Assembly (NCBI GenBank): GCA_031410595.1
Contig: JANNZM010000057.1
Span: 1 to 64,000, forward strand
Length of the DNA: 64,000 bases
Direction: 5' to 3'
DNA from: JANMCE01 sp031410595
GTDB taxonomy: Bacteria; Actinomycetota; Acidimicrobiia; Acidimicrobiales; Ilumatobacteraceae
This document shows, piece by piece, positions 7,656-15,976 of the stretch (positions are counted from its first letter, which is position 1; the number at the start of each line of letters is the position of its first letter). The position numbers were made by a program, and so were the translations under genes. The notes under the pieces were generated by a model that saw only the letters and a list, made by a program, of their open reading frames with translations, was not told the origin of the DNA and ran no database searches.

Positions 7656-8831
7656 ATGGCCACAGTTCAACTAAAGCGGGTCAACAAGGTCTACCCGGAC
7701 GGTTTTCTCGCGGTGCCTGACCTTGATCTTGCGATTCATGAGGGTGAGTTCTTCGTGTTGGTGGGGCCATCGGGCTGCGGCAAATCGACCGTGCTTCGGG
7801 TGGTGGCTGGGCTTGAACCGGTGACTGGTGGAGACGTCTTTATCGATGGGGTTCGTGTGAACGATGTCAAGGCCCGTGACCGTGACATCGCCATGGCTTT
7901 TCAGAGCTCGGCGCTCTATCCGCATATGACGGTTGCCCAGAACATTGGCTTCCCGATGTTGCTCGCCAAGGTGCCAAAGGCAACGATCGCGCAGCGGGTC
8001 AAGGGGGTGGCTGCCGTGCTGAACCTGAGCGACGTCCTTGATCGCCTACCGGGCCGCTTGTCCGGTGGTCAGCAGCAGCGAGTTGCCCTTGGTCGCGCCA
8101 TCATCCGCGAGCCGCGACTGCTTTTGATGGACGAACCGATGTCCAACCTCGATGCAAAACTACGCACCGAAACCCGCACCGTCATTACGGCAGTGCAGCG
8201 TCGTCTCGGAGTGACCACGCTGTATGTCACGCACGACCAGGTGGAAGCCATGACAATGGCCGATCGTGTCGCCGTGATCAGCCGCGGGTGCATCCTGCAA
8301 TGCGGCCCGCCGTTGGAGCTTTACGCCCACCCGGTCAACATTTTCGTGGCCCAGTTCCTTGGCTCACCCCAGATGAATGTCGTACTCGCCGTCATCACGG
8401 GTGAACCCGATGCGATTGGTCTTCGGGTCGGATCACAAACGATTTGGCTTGACGATGTGGCAATGGCCCGGTTCCCCGGATTGCGTTACCAGATCGGCCA
8501 ACCCGTTGCAGTGGGTCTGCGCCCCGAATCTCTGCACGAGTCTCCCGGCGGCTCGCTACCCGTCAGTGTTACCTACATCGAACGCGTTGGTGAACGGCTG
8601 CACGTGTACGCCACGCTCGACGCTTCAGGTGTCACGCAATCTGACGAGGAGGTGGAAATCGACGTCGGCCGGACATCGACAGTGGTTGTCCTGATGTCGA
8701 CCGGAAGCGATGTCAATCTCTGGCAACCGCTCCAACTCACCTTTGATCTCTCCCACATGCATCTCTTCGACATCCACACCGGTCACACCCTCGCGCAGGC
8801 CTCCGCTGCGCGAGCCAGCGTCTCCGCCTGA
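7656..8831 (+). CDS. Carbohydrate-type ABC transporter ATP-binding protein (MsmK/UgpC/MalK-like)
   Basis: A 391-residue ABC ATPase of the MalK group: Walker A 'GPSGCGKST' (37-45), signature 'LSGGQQQR', Walker B 'LLLMDEP', H-loop 'YVTHDQVEAMTMADR', and a C-terminal OB-type regulatory domain from about residue 240. Such proteins energise uptake of sugars, polyols or glycerol-3-phosphate. No permease or solute-binding gene is next to it, so it may serve several separately encoded permeases, as MsmK and MsiK do. The start ATG at 7656 gives the family's normal N-terminus. Confidence 0.92.
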   Translation: MATVQLKRVNKVYPDGFLAVPDLDLAIHEGEFFVLVGPSGCGKSTVLRVVAGLEPVTGGDVFIDGVRVNDVKARDRDIAMAFQSSALYPHMTVAQNIGFPMLLAKVPKATIAQRVKGVAAVLNLSDVLDRLPGRLSGGQQQRVALGRAIIREPRLLLMDEPMSNLDAKLRTETRTVITAVQRRLGVTTLYVTHDQVEAMTMADRVAVISRGCILQCGPPLELYAHPVNIFVAQFLGSPQMNVVLAVITGEPDAIGLRVGSQTIWLDDVAMARFPGLRYQIGQPVAVGLRPESLHESPGGSLPVSVTYIERVGERLHVYATLDASGVTQSDEEVEIDVGRTSTVVVLMSTGSDVNLWQPLQLTFDLSHMHLFDIHTGHTLAQASAARASVSA

Positions 8832-8968
8832 GGCTTGACTGTCGCACGGCTGCTGCCGGATGTCTTTGTTTTGGGTGCATACGGGTTAATGACCAGTCAC
8901 GGTTCACCTTCGCCGCAGTGGCTGGTGAGTTCGGACTGTACGTTGACCCTGATGTACTAAAACAGAAA

Positions 8969-9367
8969 CTACCCGGCTGCGGGCGCAAGCACCGGTATCC
9001 CAGCATTTTGTGCGGCGAGGGCTTGGCGGGCGTCGTAGGTATAGATGGCGGTTGCGGCGCATTCGATGGCGGCCGCCAGATGCAGGGCGTCGAGTGATCG
9101 AAGGAGCGGGTCGGGGAAGTTGCCAGCCCTGATGAAGGTCGAGTCCTCGATGCTGATGATGTCGAGCTTCGACAACTCGGACTCGATGTCCACAACAGCT
9201 ATCCCAAGTCGGTGCCCAGCCCGGCGCAACTCAGTCTCGATCAATATCGACGACACAATACGATGCCCTTCGGCGCGGGCGGCCTGAAGATCGGCCTTCA
9301 ACGTTGCCGAGTCCGCTTCCTCGATGAGCAGCTTCAGATAGGCCGAAGTATCGATGTATCGAATCAC
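8969..9367 (-). CDS. PIN-domain toxin (VapC-like ribonuclease)
   Basis: A 132-residue PIN domain. The acidic residues of the metal site are visible: Asp6 in 'MIRYIDTSAYLK', Glu44 in 'SSILIETELRRAG', Asp93 in 'LRSLDALHLAAA' and Asp112 in 'IYTYDAR'. VapC toxins cleave specific tRNAs or rRNA and are neutralised by their antitoxin. Translation starts at a GTG that overlaps the antitoxin stop codon by four bases (GTGA), so the two are translationally coupled. All catalytic residues are present, so it looks active. Confidence 0.92.
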   Translation of the reverse strand: MIRYIDTSAYLKLLIEEADSATLKADLQAARAEGHRIVSSILIETELRRAGHRLGIAVVDIESELSKLDIISIEDSTFIRAGNFPDPLLRSLDALHLAAAIECAATAIYTYDARQALAAQNAGIPVLAPAAG

Positions 9368-9627
9368 CGATCACCACGTAGTTCGGCAAGAACGTCGGCC
9401 GTCGACAGCACGTTCGTGACCCGAACGTCGAACCCGAGCGGCGCGTCAGAACGGGCGAGACGCACCCGGCCCGATGCGACAAGTTGGTCGATCTTGGCGA
9501 GATTTGGCGGTACGAGCAGTGCGGTCAGTTCGCCATGATTCGTCACGCCGATCGTCTCGCCATGCCGAACGCGTTCCAGCACCTGGCCACTGTTATTCCG
9601 GAAATCCCGATGCGAAATGGTAACCAC
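9364..9627 (-). CDS. Phd/YefM-family antitoxin partner of the PIN toxin
   Basis: An 87-residue protein whose N-terminal half 'MVTISHRDFRNNSGQVLERV' followed by 'GETIGVTNHGELTALLVP' is the Phd/YefM DNA-binding fold. The charged C-terminal tail would wrap and inhibit the PIN toxin. It lies upstream of the toxin gene and overlaps it by four bases, the usual antitoxin-first order. Such antitoxins normally repress their own operon together with the toxin. Confidence 0.9.
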   Translation of the reverse strand: MVTISHRDFRNNSGQVLERVRHGETIGVTNHGELTALLVPPNLAKIDQLVASGRVRLARSDAPLGFDVRVTNVLSTADVLAELRGDR

Positions 9628-9669
9628 GAGGCCAACTGTAGCACCCGTAGCACAATGTGAAAACGCCGG

Positions 9670-10617
9670 TTAGGGCCAGAGGGTGAGGATTTCGGCGCCG
9701 TGGTCGGTGACGAGGAGGGTGTGTTCGAATTGAGCGGTGCGCTTGCCGTCGCTGGTGACCGCAGTCCAATCGTCGTCCCACGAGTCGTGCTTCCAGGTAC
9801 CCATGGTGATCATCGGTTCGATGGTGAACGTCATGCCAGGCAGCATGATCATCGAAGCCTTCGGGTCGTAGTAGTGCGGTACCTGAATGTCGGAGTGGAA
9901 CTCCTCGCCAATGCCATGCCCAACAAAGGCGCGAACCACCCCGTAGCGGTGGGTCTTGGCGTGCTGCTCGATGGCTCGGCCCACGTCGGAAATTGGGCGA
10001 CCGGGTTGCACGGCCTCGATACCCTTCATGAGACATTCCTTGGTGACGCGCACCAGTTGCTGGAACTCGGGTGCAACCTCACCGATGAGGAACGTGGCGT
10101 TGCAGTCACCGTGCACACCTTCGCGGAACGCGGTGATGTCGAGGTTGATGATGTCGCCGTCTTGGAGCGGACGGTCATCGGGTATGCCGTGGCAGATTAC
10201 TTCGTTCACCGACGTGCACAAGCTCTTGGGGTAGTCGTGGTAGTTCAGCGTGGACGGATAGCAGTTGCGCTCGATATAGAGTTGATGGCAGTAACGATCC
10301 ACCTCATCGGTGGTCATGCCAACCTTCAACGAGGCACCGGTCAGCGCCAAAATCTCGGCGGCCGTCGTGCAGGTGCGCCGCATTCGTTCGATGATCTCGG
10401 GCGTCTTGACGCGTCCTTCATTGCGACGCGCTGGCACGCCGGTCTCGGCATACGACGGCCGTTCGATGTGGGCCGGCACGGTCAACATTGGGCTCACATG
10501 GCCCGGCAAAACCCGGCCTTCGAGCGGCTTGTGGCACCGCTTGTACTTACGCCCGCTCCCGCACCAGCAGGGATCATTGGACTGAACGGCCCTCACGACC
10601 GGCGGCGCAATACTCAT
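9670..10617 (-). CDS. map: Type I methionine aminopeptidase with N-terminal SEC-C zinc motif
   Basis: Removes the initiator methionine from nascent proteins. The 315-residue product starts with a SEC-C-like zinc-binding motif, 'CWCGSGRKYKRCH' (Cys17, Cys19, Cys28, His29), thought to dock on the ribosome. The metalloprotease core follows, with 'NLDITAFREGVHGDC', 'VGHGIGEEFHSD', 'FTIEPM' and 'FEHTLLVTD' supplying the metal ligands. The frame is open to 10680, but the ATG at 10615-10617 lies just before the SEC-C motif and is preferred. Confidence 0.95.
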   Translation of the reverse strand: MSIAPPVVRAVQSNDPCWCGSGRKYKRCHKPLEGRVLPGHVSPMLTVPAHIERPSYAETGVPARRNEGRVKTPEIIERMRRTCTTAAEILALTGASLKVGMTTDEVDRYCHQLYIERNCYPSTLNYHDYPKSLCTSVNEVICHGIPDDRPLQDGDIINLDITAFREGVHGDCNATFLIGEVAPEFQQLVRVTKECLMKGIEAVQPGRPISDVGRAIEQHAKTHRYGVVRAFVGHGIGEEFHSDIQVPHYYDPKASMIMLPGMTFTIEPMITMGTWKHDSWDDDWTAVTSDGKRTAQFEHTLLVTDHGAEILTLWP

Positions 10618-10825
10618 ACCTCCAAGGATAGGCCAGTACGTCAACCTCACCACATCGTGAGGAGCTCGCCCCCGTGCCATTGTGCCTAGGCACGGAAAGT
10701 GACCAGAGGCTTGGAGATATGGACTTGATCTGGTCTGAACGGGCGTTGGTAAGCGCTGATTGGGTGTTTCTCAAGAGAACACGCCAGCCCTTCCCACGGT
10801 AAGTGAGCTTCTCTACCTTGCTCTC

Positions 10826-11524
10826 ATGAACTCCCCGACCAGCGCCGAACGAGCCTCCCGCACTGGAGTAAGCGGACGACCGAAGAATCCGGCCCGGCTC
10901 GGGCTCGCCGTGCTGCTCATCCTCGGTGGTGGCTTGGTGTTCCTCGGCCTGTACCGGGCGCGGGGTCAGCAGGTGCCGGTGTTGGTTGTGGCCCGTGACG
11001 TACCGGCCGGTCAGCCGCTGACCGACAAGGACGTGGCCATTGCCGAGGTTGCGGCCACGGGCGTTGAAGTGGTGCCGGCCAAGGACCTGGCACTGTTGAA
11101 CGGCAAGATCACTCGGGTTGCGCTGAGCAAGGGTGCGCTTCTTGCCCCGCAGCAAATCGGTGCGGGCAGCCCGCTTCCCGCCGACGAAGCCCTCGTTGCC
11201 CTGGCGTTCCCCGAAGTGGCGGTGCCACGAGCGCTTCGCAACGAAGACAAGGTCCGGCTCATCGTTGGAGAGGCGATGGTGGACGCCAAGGTCGCCGACA
11301 TCAAAGCGGTCACCACGACCAGCGGCACGATGAGCATCACCTTCCAGCTCAAGCAGGTCGATGCCAAGTCGATCGCGACCGGAAAAGACGTGCGCTTGAT
11401 GGTGCTTCCCTCGGGCAACGATGCCGCGGCAGAAGTGATCGCCGCCAAGCCGGCACTTGGCGCATCGTCGGCGGAAGTGAACGTGATCGCCGCGGCCGCT
11501 CCGGTTGCTCAGGTGAACAAATGA
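10826..11524 (+). CDS. cpaB: Tad pilus assembly protein CpaB/RcpC-like (SAF domain)
   Basis: A 232-residue protein with one membrane segment (about residues 24-43) and a following SAF-type domain, 'VLVVARDVPAGQPLTDKDV', the signature of CpaB/RcpC and FlgA-like periplasmic proteins. In Tad systems CpaB is an exported assembly factor linking the inner-membrane machine to the pilus. It is the first gene of the tad operon, and its 3' end overlaps the next gene by ATGA. The ATG at 10826 is preferred to an upstream GTG because it gives a normal short cytoplasmic tail. Confidence 0.82.
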   Translation: MNSPTSAERASRTGVSGRPKNPARLGLAVLLILGGGLVFLGLYRARGQQVPVLVVARDVPAGQPLTDKDVAIAEVAATGVEVVPAKDLALLNGKITRVALSKGALLAPQQIGAGSPLPADEALVALAFPEVAVPRALRNEDKVRLIVGEAMVDAKVADIKAVTTTSGTMSITFQLKQVDAKSIATGKDVRLMVLPSGNDAAAEVIAAKPALGASSAEVNVIAAAAPVAQVNK

Positions 11525-12264
11525 ACGTCGTCTGCCTCGGCTCGAAAGGTTCGGCCGTCACCACCGCTGCACTCGCGCTTGCCGGCGGTTGGCCCGTTAC
11601 GTCGGCTCCGGTTGTGATGGTGGAAGCCGACCCGGCCGGCGGTGACATTGCCGCTCGATTCGATCTCGCCGCGAGCCCCAGCCTGTTGACGGCAGCGGCC
11701 TCGCTGCAGCAGCCCACCGTTGGTCTCCTGCTTGAGCACACCCACACGCTGCCGGGTGGTCTGCGGGTACTGCCAGCGCCACTTCGTTCCATGGAAGTCG
11801 CCGGTGGCATGAACGATTTCACCCGAGCCGTCGTCGCCCCGTTGCGTGGTAGTCACGATGTGAATCTCGTGATCGACGCCGGACGATGCGACGTGCGAAC
11901 CATCCCAGCGCTCACCTTGCATGCCGACCTTGTCGTGATCGTCATCCGACAGGAACTTCGTTCGGCCCAAGCAACCGTCGGTCGATGCTTGCATGCGCAA
12001 CAAGTTGTGGAAACGCTCGCAACGCGCGGCGTGCCCATCGTTGCCGTCGTCGTCGGCGATACGCCGTACAAAGCCGATGAGATCGGCCAGTTCCTCGGTC
12101 TGCCCGTCGTTGGTGTGTTGGCGGAAGACCCGCACGGTGCCAGTCACCTCGCCGGTCGGGCGGCCACCAGCCGCGCTGCTCGCCGCTCGCATCTGGCCAA
12201 GTCTGCAGCCGGCGTCGCCGACAAGCTCGCGGCCGAACTCACGCGCACGTTGGTGCCGGCATGA
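11521..12264 (+). CDS. TadZ/CpaE-like ParA-type protein with degenerate P-loop
   Basis: A 247-residue protein with the ParA/MinD layout: N-terminal beta strand and loop, a switch-like 'LVIDAGRCDV', and late 'VPIVAVVVGDTPYKADEIGQF'. Position between cpaB and tadA matches CpaE/TadZ, which localises the pilus machine at the pole. The nucleotide loop reads 'GSKGSAVTTAALALA' (7-21) where ParA proteins have KGGVGKTT, so the Walker A lysine is missing. TadZ proteins with altered Walker motifs are known, so a structural role without ATP hydrolysis is plausible. Four-base overlaps occur on both sides. Confidence 0.7.
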   Translation: MNVVCLGSKGSAVTTAALALAGGWPVTSAPVVMVEADPAGGDIAARFDLAASPSLLTAAASLQQPTVGLLLEHTHTLPGGLRVLPAPLRSMEVAGGMNDFTRAVVAPLRGSHDVNLVIDAGRCDVRTIPALTLHADLVVIVIRQELRSAQATVGRCLHAQQVVETLATRGVPIVAVVVGDTPYKADEIGQFLGLPVVGVLAEDPHGASHLAGRAATSRAARRSHLAKSAAGVADKLAAELTRTLVPA

Positions 12265-13598
12265 GCGCCATGGTTGACACCGATCTCTCCCGTCTGATCA
12301 ATGTCTTGTCGCGTCGTCTTCCTGACGAAGTCGAGCGCATGAGCCTGAGCGGGCAGCGCATGGAATCGGCCGACGAGCGCGTGTTGGCTGTTCGGCTTGT
12401 CTCCGACGAGATCCCTAATATCGATGCCAACCGCATGCGTGGCGGCCTACCCCGTCTCACGCTCGACGAGACCGACGTCCTCACTGAAGCGTTGCTTGCC
12501 AGCCTGTTCGGTCTCGCTGGTCTGCAGCAGTATGTGGATGACCCCGAGATTGAATCCATCGACGCCAACGGGCATCAGAACGTGTTCGTCACCTATGCCG
12601 ATGGTCGAACCGTTGCCGTGCCGCCGGTTGCCGCCAGCGAGGTGGAGTTCATCGACAACATCAAGGCCGCGGCCCGTCGCCTCGGCTTGGGTGAGCGTCG
12701 TTGGGACACCACCGAACCGATCCTTTACCTGCAGCTTCCCGACGGCAGTCGCCTCACCGCAGTACTCGGTGGTCGAAGTGAACGCGGGATGGCACCGGTG
12801 CCGATCGTGTCGATCCGCCGCCATCGCTTCAGTGATCTCGAACTGTCGGACCTGGTTCGTTTCGGGGCCATGCCTCAGCACGTCGCCGACTTCCTGGGTG
12901 CCGCAGTTCGGGCCCGCCGCACCATCTTGGTCTCGGGCGGGACCAACACGGGCAAGACCACCATGCTGCGGGCGATGTGTCACGAGATCCCGTCGTTCGA
13001 GCGCCTCGTCACAGTCGAAAAGGATCTGTTGGAGCTCGGCCTGCACAACTCACCGCAGCACCCCAACGTGGTGCCGCTGCACTCCCGCCAGGCCAACGTG
13101 GAAGGTGAAGGCGAAGTCACCGTTTCGGCGCTCGTGCAATCAACCCTTCGCCTCAACCCGTCACGCGTCATCGTGGGTGAAGTACTGGGCGAAGAGGTCG
13201 TGCCCATGCTGAACGCCATGAGCCAGGGCAATGACGGCTCGATGTGCACCATTCACGCCGATAGCAGCGAGATGACGTTCTCTCGCATGGCCACCTATGC
13301 CATCCAGTCATCCGAACGGCTGCCTGCCGAGGCAACCCACCAGCTGATCTCCGGCGCCGTGCACTTCGTGGTCTTCTTGAGCGGCGACCGGTTCCCTGAT
13401 CGGCCGGTGAAGCGCTACGTCTCTTCCATTCGTGAGGTCACCGGCCTGACCGACGGCGGCCGAGTGTCGTCGTCGGAAGTGTTCGGCATTAGTCCGTCTG
13501 GTCGGCTGGAACCGGCTGCCGGCCTTTCGCCCCGTCACCAAGAGTTGCTCGCCCGTTTCGGGTACGACGCATCGATGCATCAGGCGTGGTGGTCGTGA
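12261..13598 (+). CDS. tadA: Tad secretion ATPase TadA/CpaF
   Basis: A 445-residue type II/IV secretion ATPase (GspE/VirB11 superfamily) that powers Flp pilus assembly. Walker A is 'GGTNTGKTTM' near residue 226. It is followed by the Asp box ('LVTVEKDLLEL'), Walker B-like 'PSRVIVGEVLGEEV' and a His box 'SMCTIHADSS'. The N-terminal region about 70-200 is the usual CpaF sensor half. It overlaps tadZ by ATGA upstream and tadB by GTGA downstream. Confidence 0.93.
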   Translation: MSAMVDTDLSRLINVLSRRLPDEVERMSLSGQRMESADERVLAVRLVSDEIPNIDANRMRGGLPRLTLDETDVLTEALLASLFGLAGLQQYVDDPEIESIDANGHQNVFVTYADGRTVAVPPVAASEVEFIDNIKAAARRLGLGERRWDTTEPILYLQLPDGSRLTAVLGGRSERGMAPVPIVSIRRHRFSDLELSDLVRFGAMPQHVADFLGAAVRARRTILVSGGTNTGKTTMLRAMCHEIPSFERLVTVEKDLLELGLHNSPQHPNVVPLHSRQANVEGEGEVTVSALVQSTLRLNPSRVIVGEVLGEEVVPMLNAMSQGNDGSMCTIHADSSEMTFSRMATYAIQSSERLPAEATHQLISGAVHFVVFLSGDRFPDRPVKRYVSSIREVTGLTDGGRVSSSEVFGISPSGRLEPAAGLSPRHQELLARFGYDASMHQAWWS

Positions 13599-14425
13599 CC
13601 CTCATCGCTGTGCTGTGCGGAGCCGTGGTCGGTTTGGGTCTGTTGCTAATGCGCTCGGCCTTCACCGAAGCGCCCGTGGCCAAGAACGCAGTAGTCACGC
13701 GGGACAATCATCGGTTCGTGCGACTGGCTGCGGGCGTCGCCAGTGGCGCGCTCGTTGGACTGGCCACCGGTTGGCCGGTTGCCGGACTGGGTGGCCTTGT
13801 CGCGGGGTATGTGGTCGGTGGCATGACCCGCAACGGCCGTCGCCAAGCACAAATCGAGATCGAACGCACCGAGGCACTCGCCACGTGGGCAGAGATGCTG
13901 CGTGACACGTTGGTGGCCGGTCAGGGCATTACCGAAACCATTCGCTCCACTGCAGAAGTAGCACCGCTTCCCATCCGCCCCGAAGTCCAGAAGCTCGCTC
14001 GTCGAGTGCAGCATCAGCGCCTCACGGCCGCCCTCCACGACTGGGCCGACGAGATGAACGACGCCACCGCCGACCTCATCGCGTCGGTCCTGATGCTGGC
14101 CGCCACCCGCTCGGGTCGTGACGTTGGATCTTTGCTCAGCGCCATGGCCAAACTCGCCCGAGAGCGCGTAGCCATGCGACTGCGCATCGATGCCCGACGC
14201 GCCTCCACCCGAAGTGAGGCTCGCTCGCTCGTCGCCTTCAGCGGCCTCTTCTTCGCTGCGCTTGCCCTGTTCTCCGGGTCATTCGTCGCCCCTTACAAGA
14301 CCGCTGCTGGTCAGGTCGTGCTGGCCGTGGTGTTGGGTATGGCCGGTCTGGCCATTTCGTGGCTGAGCAAGCTCGGTCGATTCCAACCGGTTCCTCGGGT
14401 GCTCACCTTTGCGGAGGGTCGCTGA
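13595..14425 (+). CDS. tadB: Tad inner-membrane platform protein TadB (type II secretion F domain)
   Basis: A 276-residue membrane protein. An N-terminal hydrophobic segment, a pair around residues 40-75, a cytoplasmic T2SSF domain ('ALATWAEMLRDTLVAGQGI') and two C-terminal segments ('LVAFSGLFFAALALF' and 'VVLAVVLGMAGLAIS') give the TadB pattern. It forms the platform on which TadA acts. The GTG at 13595 overlaps the tadA stop as GTGA; earlier in-frame GTG codons at 13586 and 13589 are less likely. Confidence 0.88.
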   Translation: MTLIAVLCGAVVGLGLLLMRSAFTEAPVAKNAVVTRDNHRFVRLAAGVASGALVGLATGWPVAGLGGLVAGYVVGGMTRNGRRQAQIEIERTEALATWAEMLRDTLVAGQGITETIRSTAEVAPLPIRPEVQKLARRVQHQRLTAALHDWADEMNDATADLIASVLMLAATRSGRDVGSLLSAMAKLARERVAMRLRIDARRASTRSEARSLVAFSGLFFAALALFSGSFVAPYKTAAGQVVLAVVLGMAGLAISWLSKLGRFQPVPRVLTFAEGR

Positions 14426-15315
14426 TGTTCTTGGTTCTCTTCTCGGGTCTCATGGTCGGTAGCGGGCTGTGGCTCGGGCTGTCACGACTCGTCCCGGCGC
14501 ACACTCCGCTCGCTGCCGCTGCAGCGCGTCTGCAACGTCCCGGACGCTCTCGCCAGGTCGTCGACGACGAAGACGATTCCTTCGCGGGTCGCGTCGGTCG
14601 TCTGCTTCTTCCCCGTGTCGACGTTGAGAAGATCCGTCTCGACCGTGTCGCAAAGGATCTTGCCGTCACCGGCCGAAGCCTTGAGGTGCATCTCGGCCAG
14701 AAGGTGTTATGGGCCGTGCTTGGCACGACATTCGTGCCTGTCATGGCCGGGCTGCTTGCCCTCGGCAGCACGCACGTGTCATTGATCGTCCCAACCTGGT
14801 TGTCGCTCCTTGCTGGTTTCGCCGGCTTCTTTCTTCCGGACAAGTCGGTACGCGAAATCGCCAATAGCCGGCGGAAGGAATTCCGCCAAAGCCTCGGTGC
14901 ATACATCGACCTTGTCGTCATGTTGCTCGCCGCTAACGAAGGCGTCACCGGCGCCCTTGAACACGCTGCCAATGCTGGCGACACGTGGCCGTTCCTCGAA
15001 GTCCGTCGGGTGCTTTCACAGGCTCGGCTTACCGCAGTGACGCCCTGGACAGCGCTCCGTGATCTCGGCGAACGCTACGGCGTAGACGAGCTGATCGAGC
15101 TTTCCAGCTCGGCTCAGCTCTCGGGCACCGAAGGAGCCTCGGTACGTCAGAGCCTGGTGGCCAAGGCTGGCACGTTGCGAGACCGCTCGCTGTCGGCAGA
15201 AGAAGCCGTCGCCGAGCAGTCCTCCACCCGCATGGTGTTTCCGCTGCTTGTGCTGGTGATGTCGTTCGTGCTGTTCCTCGGCTACCCGGCGCTCATGAGC
15301 GTGCTCAAGGCTTGA
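14425..15315 (+). CDS. tadC: Tad inner-membrane platform protein TadC (type II secretion F domain)
   Basis: A 296-residue membrane protein paralogous to TadB. Its T2SSF domain ('LGAYIDLVVMLLAANEGV' and onward) lies between two internal membrane segments and a C-terminal one ('VFPLLVLVMSFVLFLGYP'). ATG overlaps the tadB stop by one base (TGATG). TadB and TadC together make the membrane platform for pilin extraction and export. The gap to the pilin gene is about 50 bases and holds a separate ribosome-binding site. Confidence 0.88.
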   Translation: MFLVLFSGLMVGSGLWLGLSRLVPAHTPLAAAAARLQRPGRSRQVVDDEDDSFAGRVGRLLLPRVDVEKIRLDRVAKDLAVTGRSLEVHLGQKVLWAVLGTTFVPVMAGLLALGSTHVSLIVPTWLSLLAGFAGFFLPDKSVREIANSRRKEFRQSLGAYIDLVVMLLAANEGVTGALEHAANAGDTWPFLEVRRVLSQARLTAVTPWTALRDLGERYGVDELIELSSSAQLSGTEGASVRQSLVAKAGTLRDRSLSAEEAVAEQSSTRMVFPLLVLVMSFVLFLGYPALMSVLKA

Positions 15316-15367
15316 CCTTCCGATTCCCTCGTCCTCCCGCACACTTTCCATCCAAGGAGAAACAACT

Positions 15368-15574
15368 ATGAAAGCCCGACTGCTCATCATCCAGGCCATC
15401 GTCAGCACCCGACTTCGCGAAGTCGCTGAGCGCCATGACATCGACGTGAACGACGCCGGTTTTACCACCGTTGAAAAGGTCGTCCTGACCGCTCTCGCCG
15501 TCGGCATCGCTGTTGTTGCTGGTGGACTCATCAGCACCAAAGTTTCGGACGTCATCAGCAAAATCGGCGGATGA
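15368..15574 (+). CDS. Flp-type prepilin
   Basis: A 68-residue protein with a 31-residue leader ending in Gly, then 'FTTVEKVVLTALAVGIAVVA', a hydrophobic helix with Glu at +5. This is the prepilin-peptidase pattern (G|F...E) of Flp and other type IV-like pilins. The leader is longer than in classical Flp. A strong AAGGAG lies just before the ATG, which fits high expression of the major pilin. No prepilin peptidase (TadV) gene is visible in the window. Confidence 0.82.
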   Translation: MKARLLIIQAIVSTRLREVAERHDIDVNDAGFTTVEKVVLTALAVGIAVVAGGLISTKVSDVISKIGG

Positions 15575-15954
15575 CCATGCCGTCGGCCGATCAACGTGAG
15601 GTTCGAGACGGCGGATTCGCAACACTGGAGTTCGCCATCCTGTTTCCGCTGTTGATCCTGGCCATCACGGTCGTTTTCCAACTTTCGTTATGGGGTGCTC
15701 GACGCTCTGCGGCCGTCTCTGCGGCGCAGGACGCGGCGGCACAGGTCGCAGTTCGCGGCGCTGCAGACACCCAATTCCTCAATGACCAGCTCGCCAACCA
15801 CGGGCTCGGCAAACTCAACCTGACGACAACGGTCGGCGTTCATGGCGAACGTGTTCAGATCACGATCGACGGATCGATGCCGTCGATCATTCCGGGCGTG
15901 TCGCTTCCTCTTCATGCCGTTGCCTCGGCTCCGTCCGAGCATTTCCGTCCCTGA
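15571..15954 (+). CDS. TadE-like pseudopilin
   Basis: A 127-residue protein with a short hydrophilic N-terminus and one membrane helix, 'GGFATLEFAILFPLLILAIT', containing the TadE signature (Glu at +5 after the Gly-Phe cut site). The rest is a small extracytoplasmic domain. TadE and TadF are minor pilins needed for pilus assembly. The start overlaps the pilin stop as ATGA. No TadF or TadG follows. Confidence 0.85.
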   Translation: MTMPSADQREVRDGGFATLEFAILFPLLILAITVVFQLSLWGARRSAAVSAAQDAAAQVAVRGAADTQFLNDQLANHGLGKLNLTTTVGVHGERVQITIDGSMPSIIPGVSLPLHAVASAPSEHFRP

Positions 15955-15976
15955 TTTCTCATAGGAGTAGCCCACG

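Noticed and set aside
10767..10786. Imperfect hairpin (GTGTTTCTC/GAGAACAC) upstream of cpaB as a regulator site
   Set aside because: The stem has a bulge, no repeat of the motif is seen elsewhere, and there is no T tract; too weak to list as a feature.
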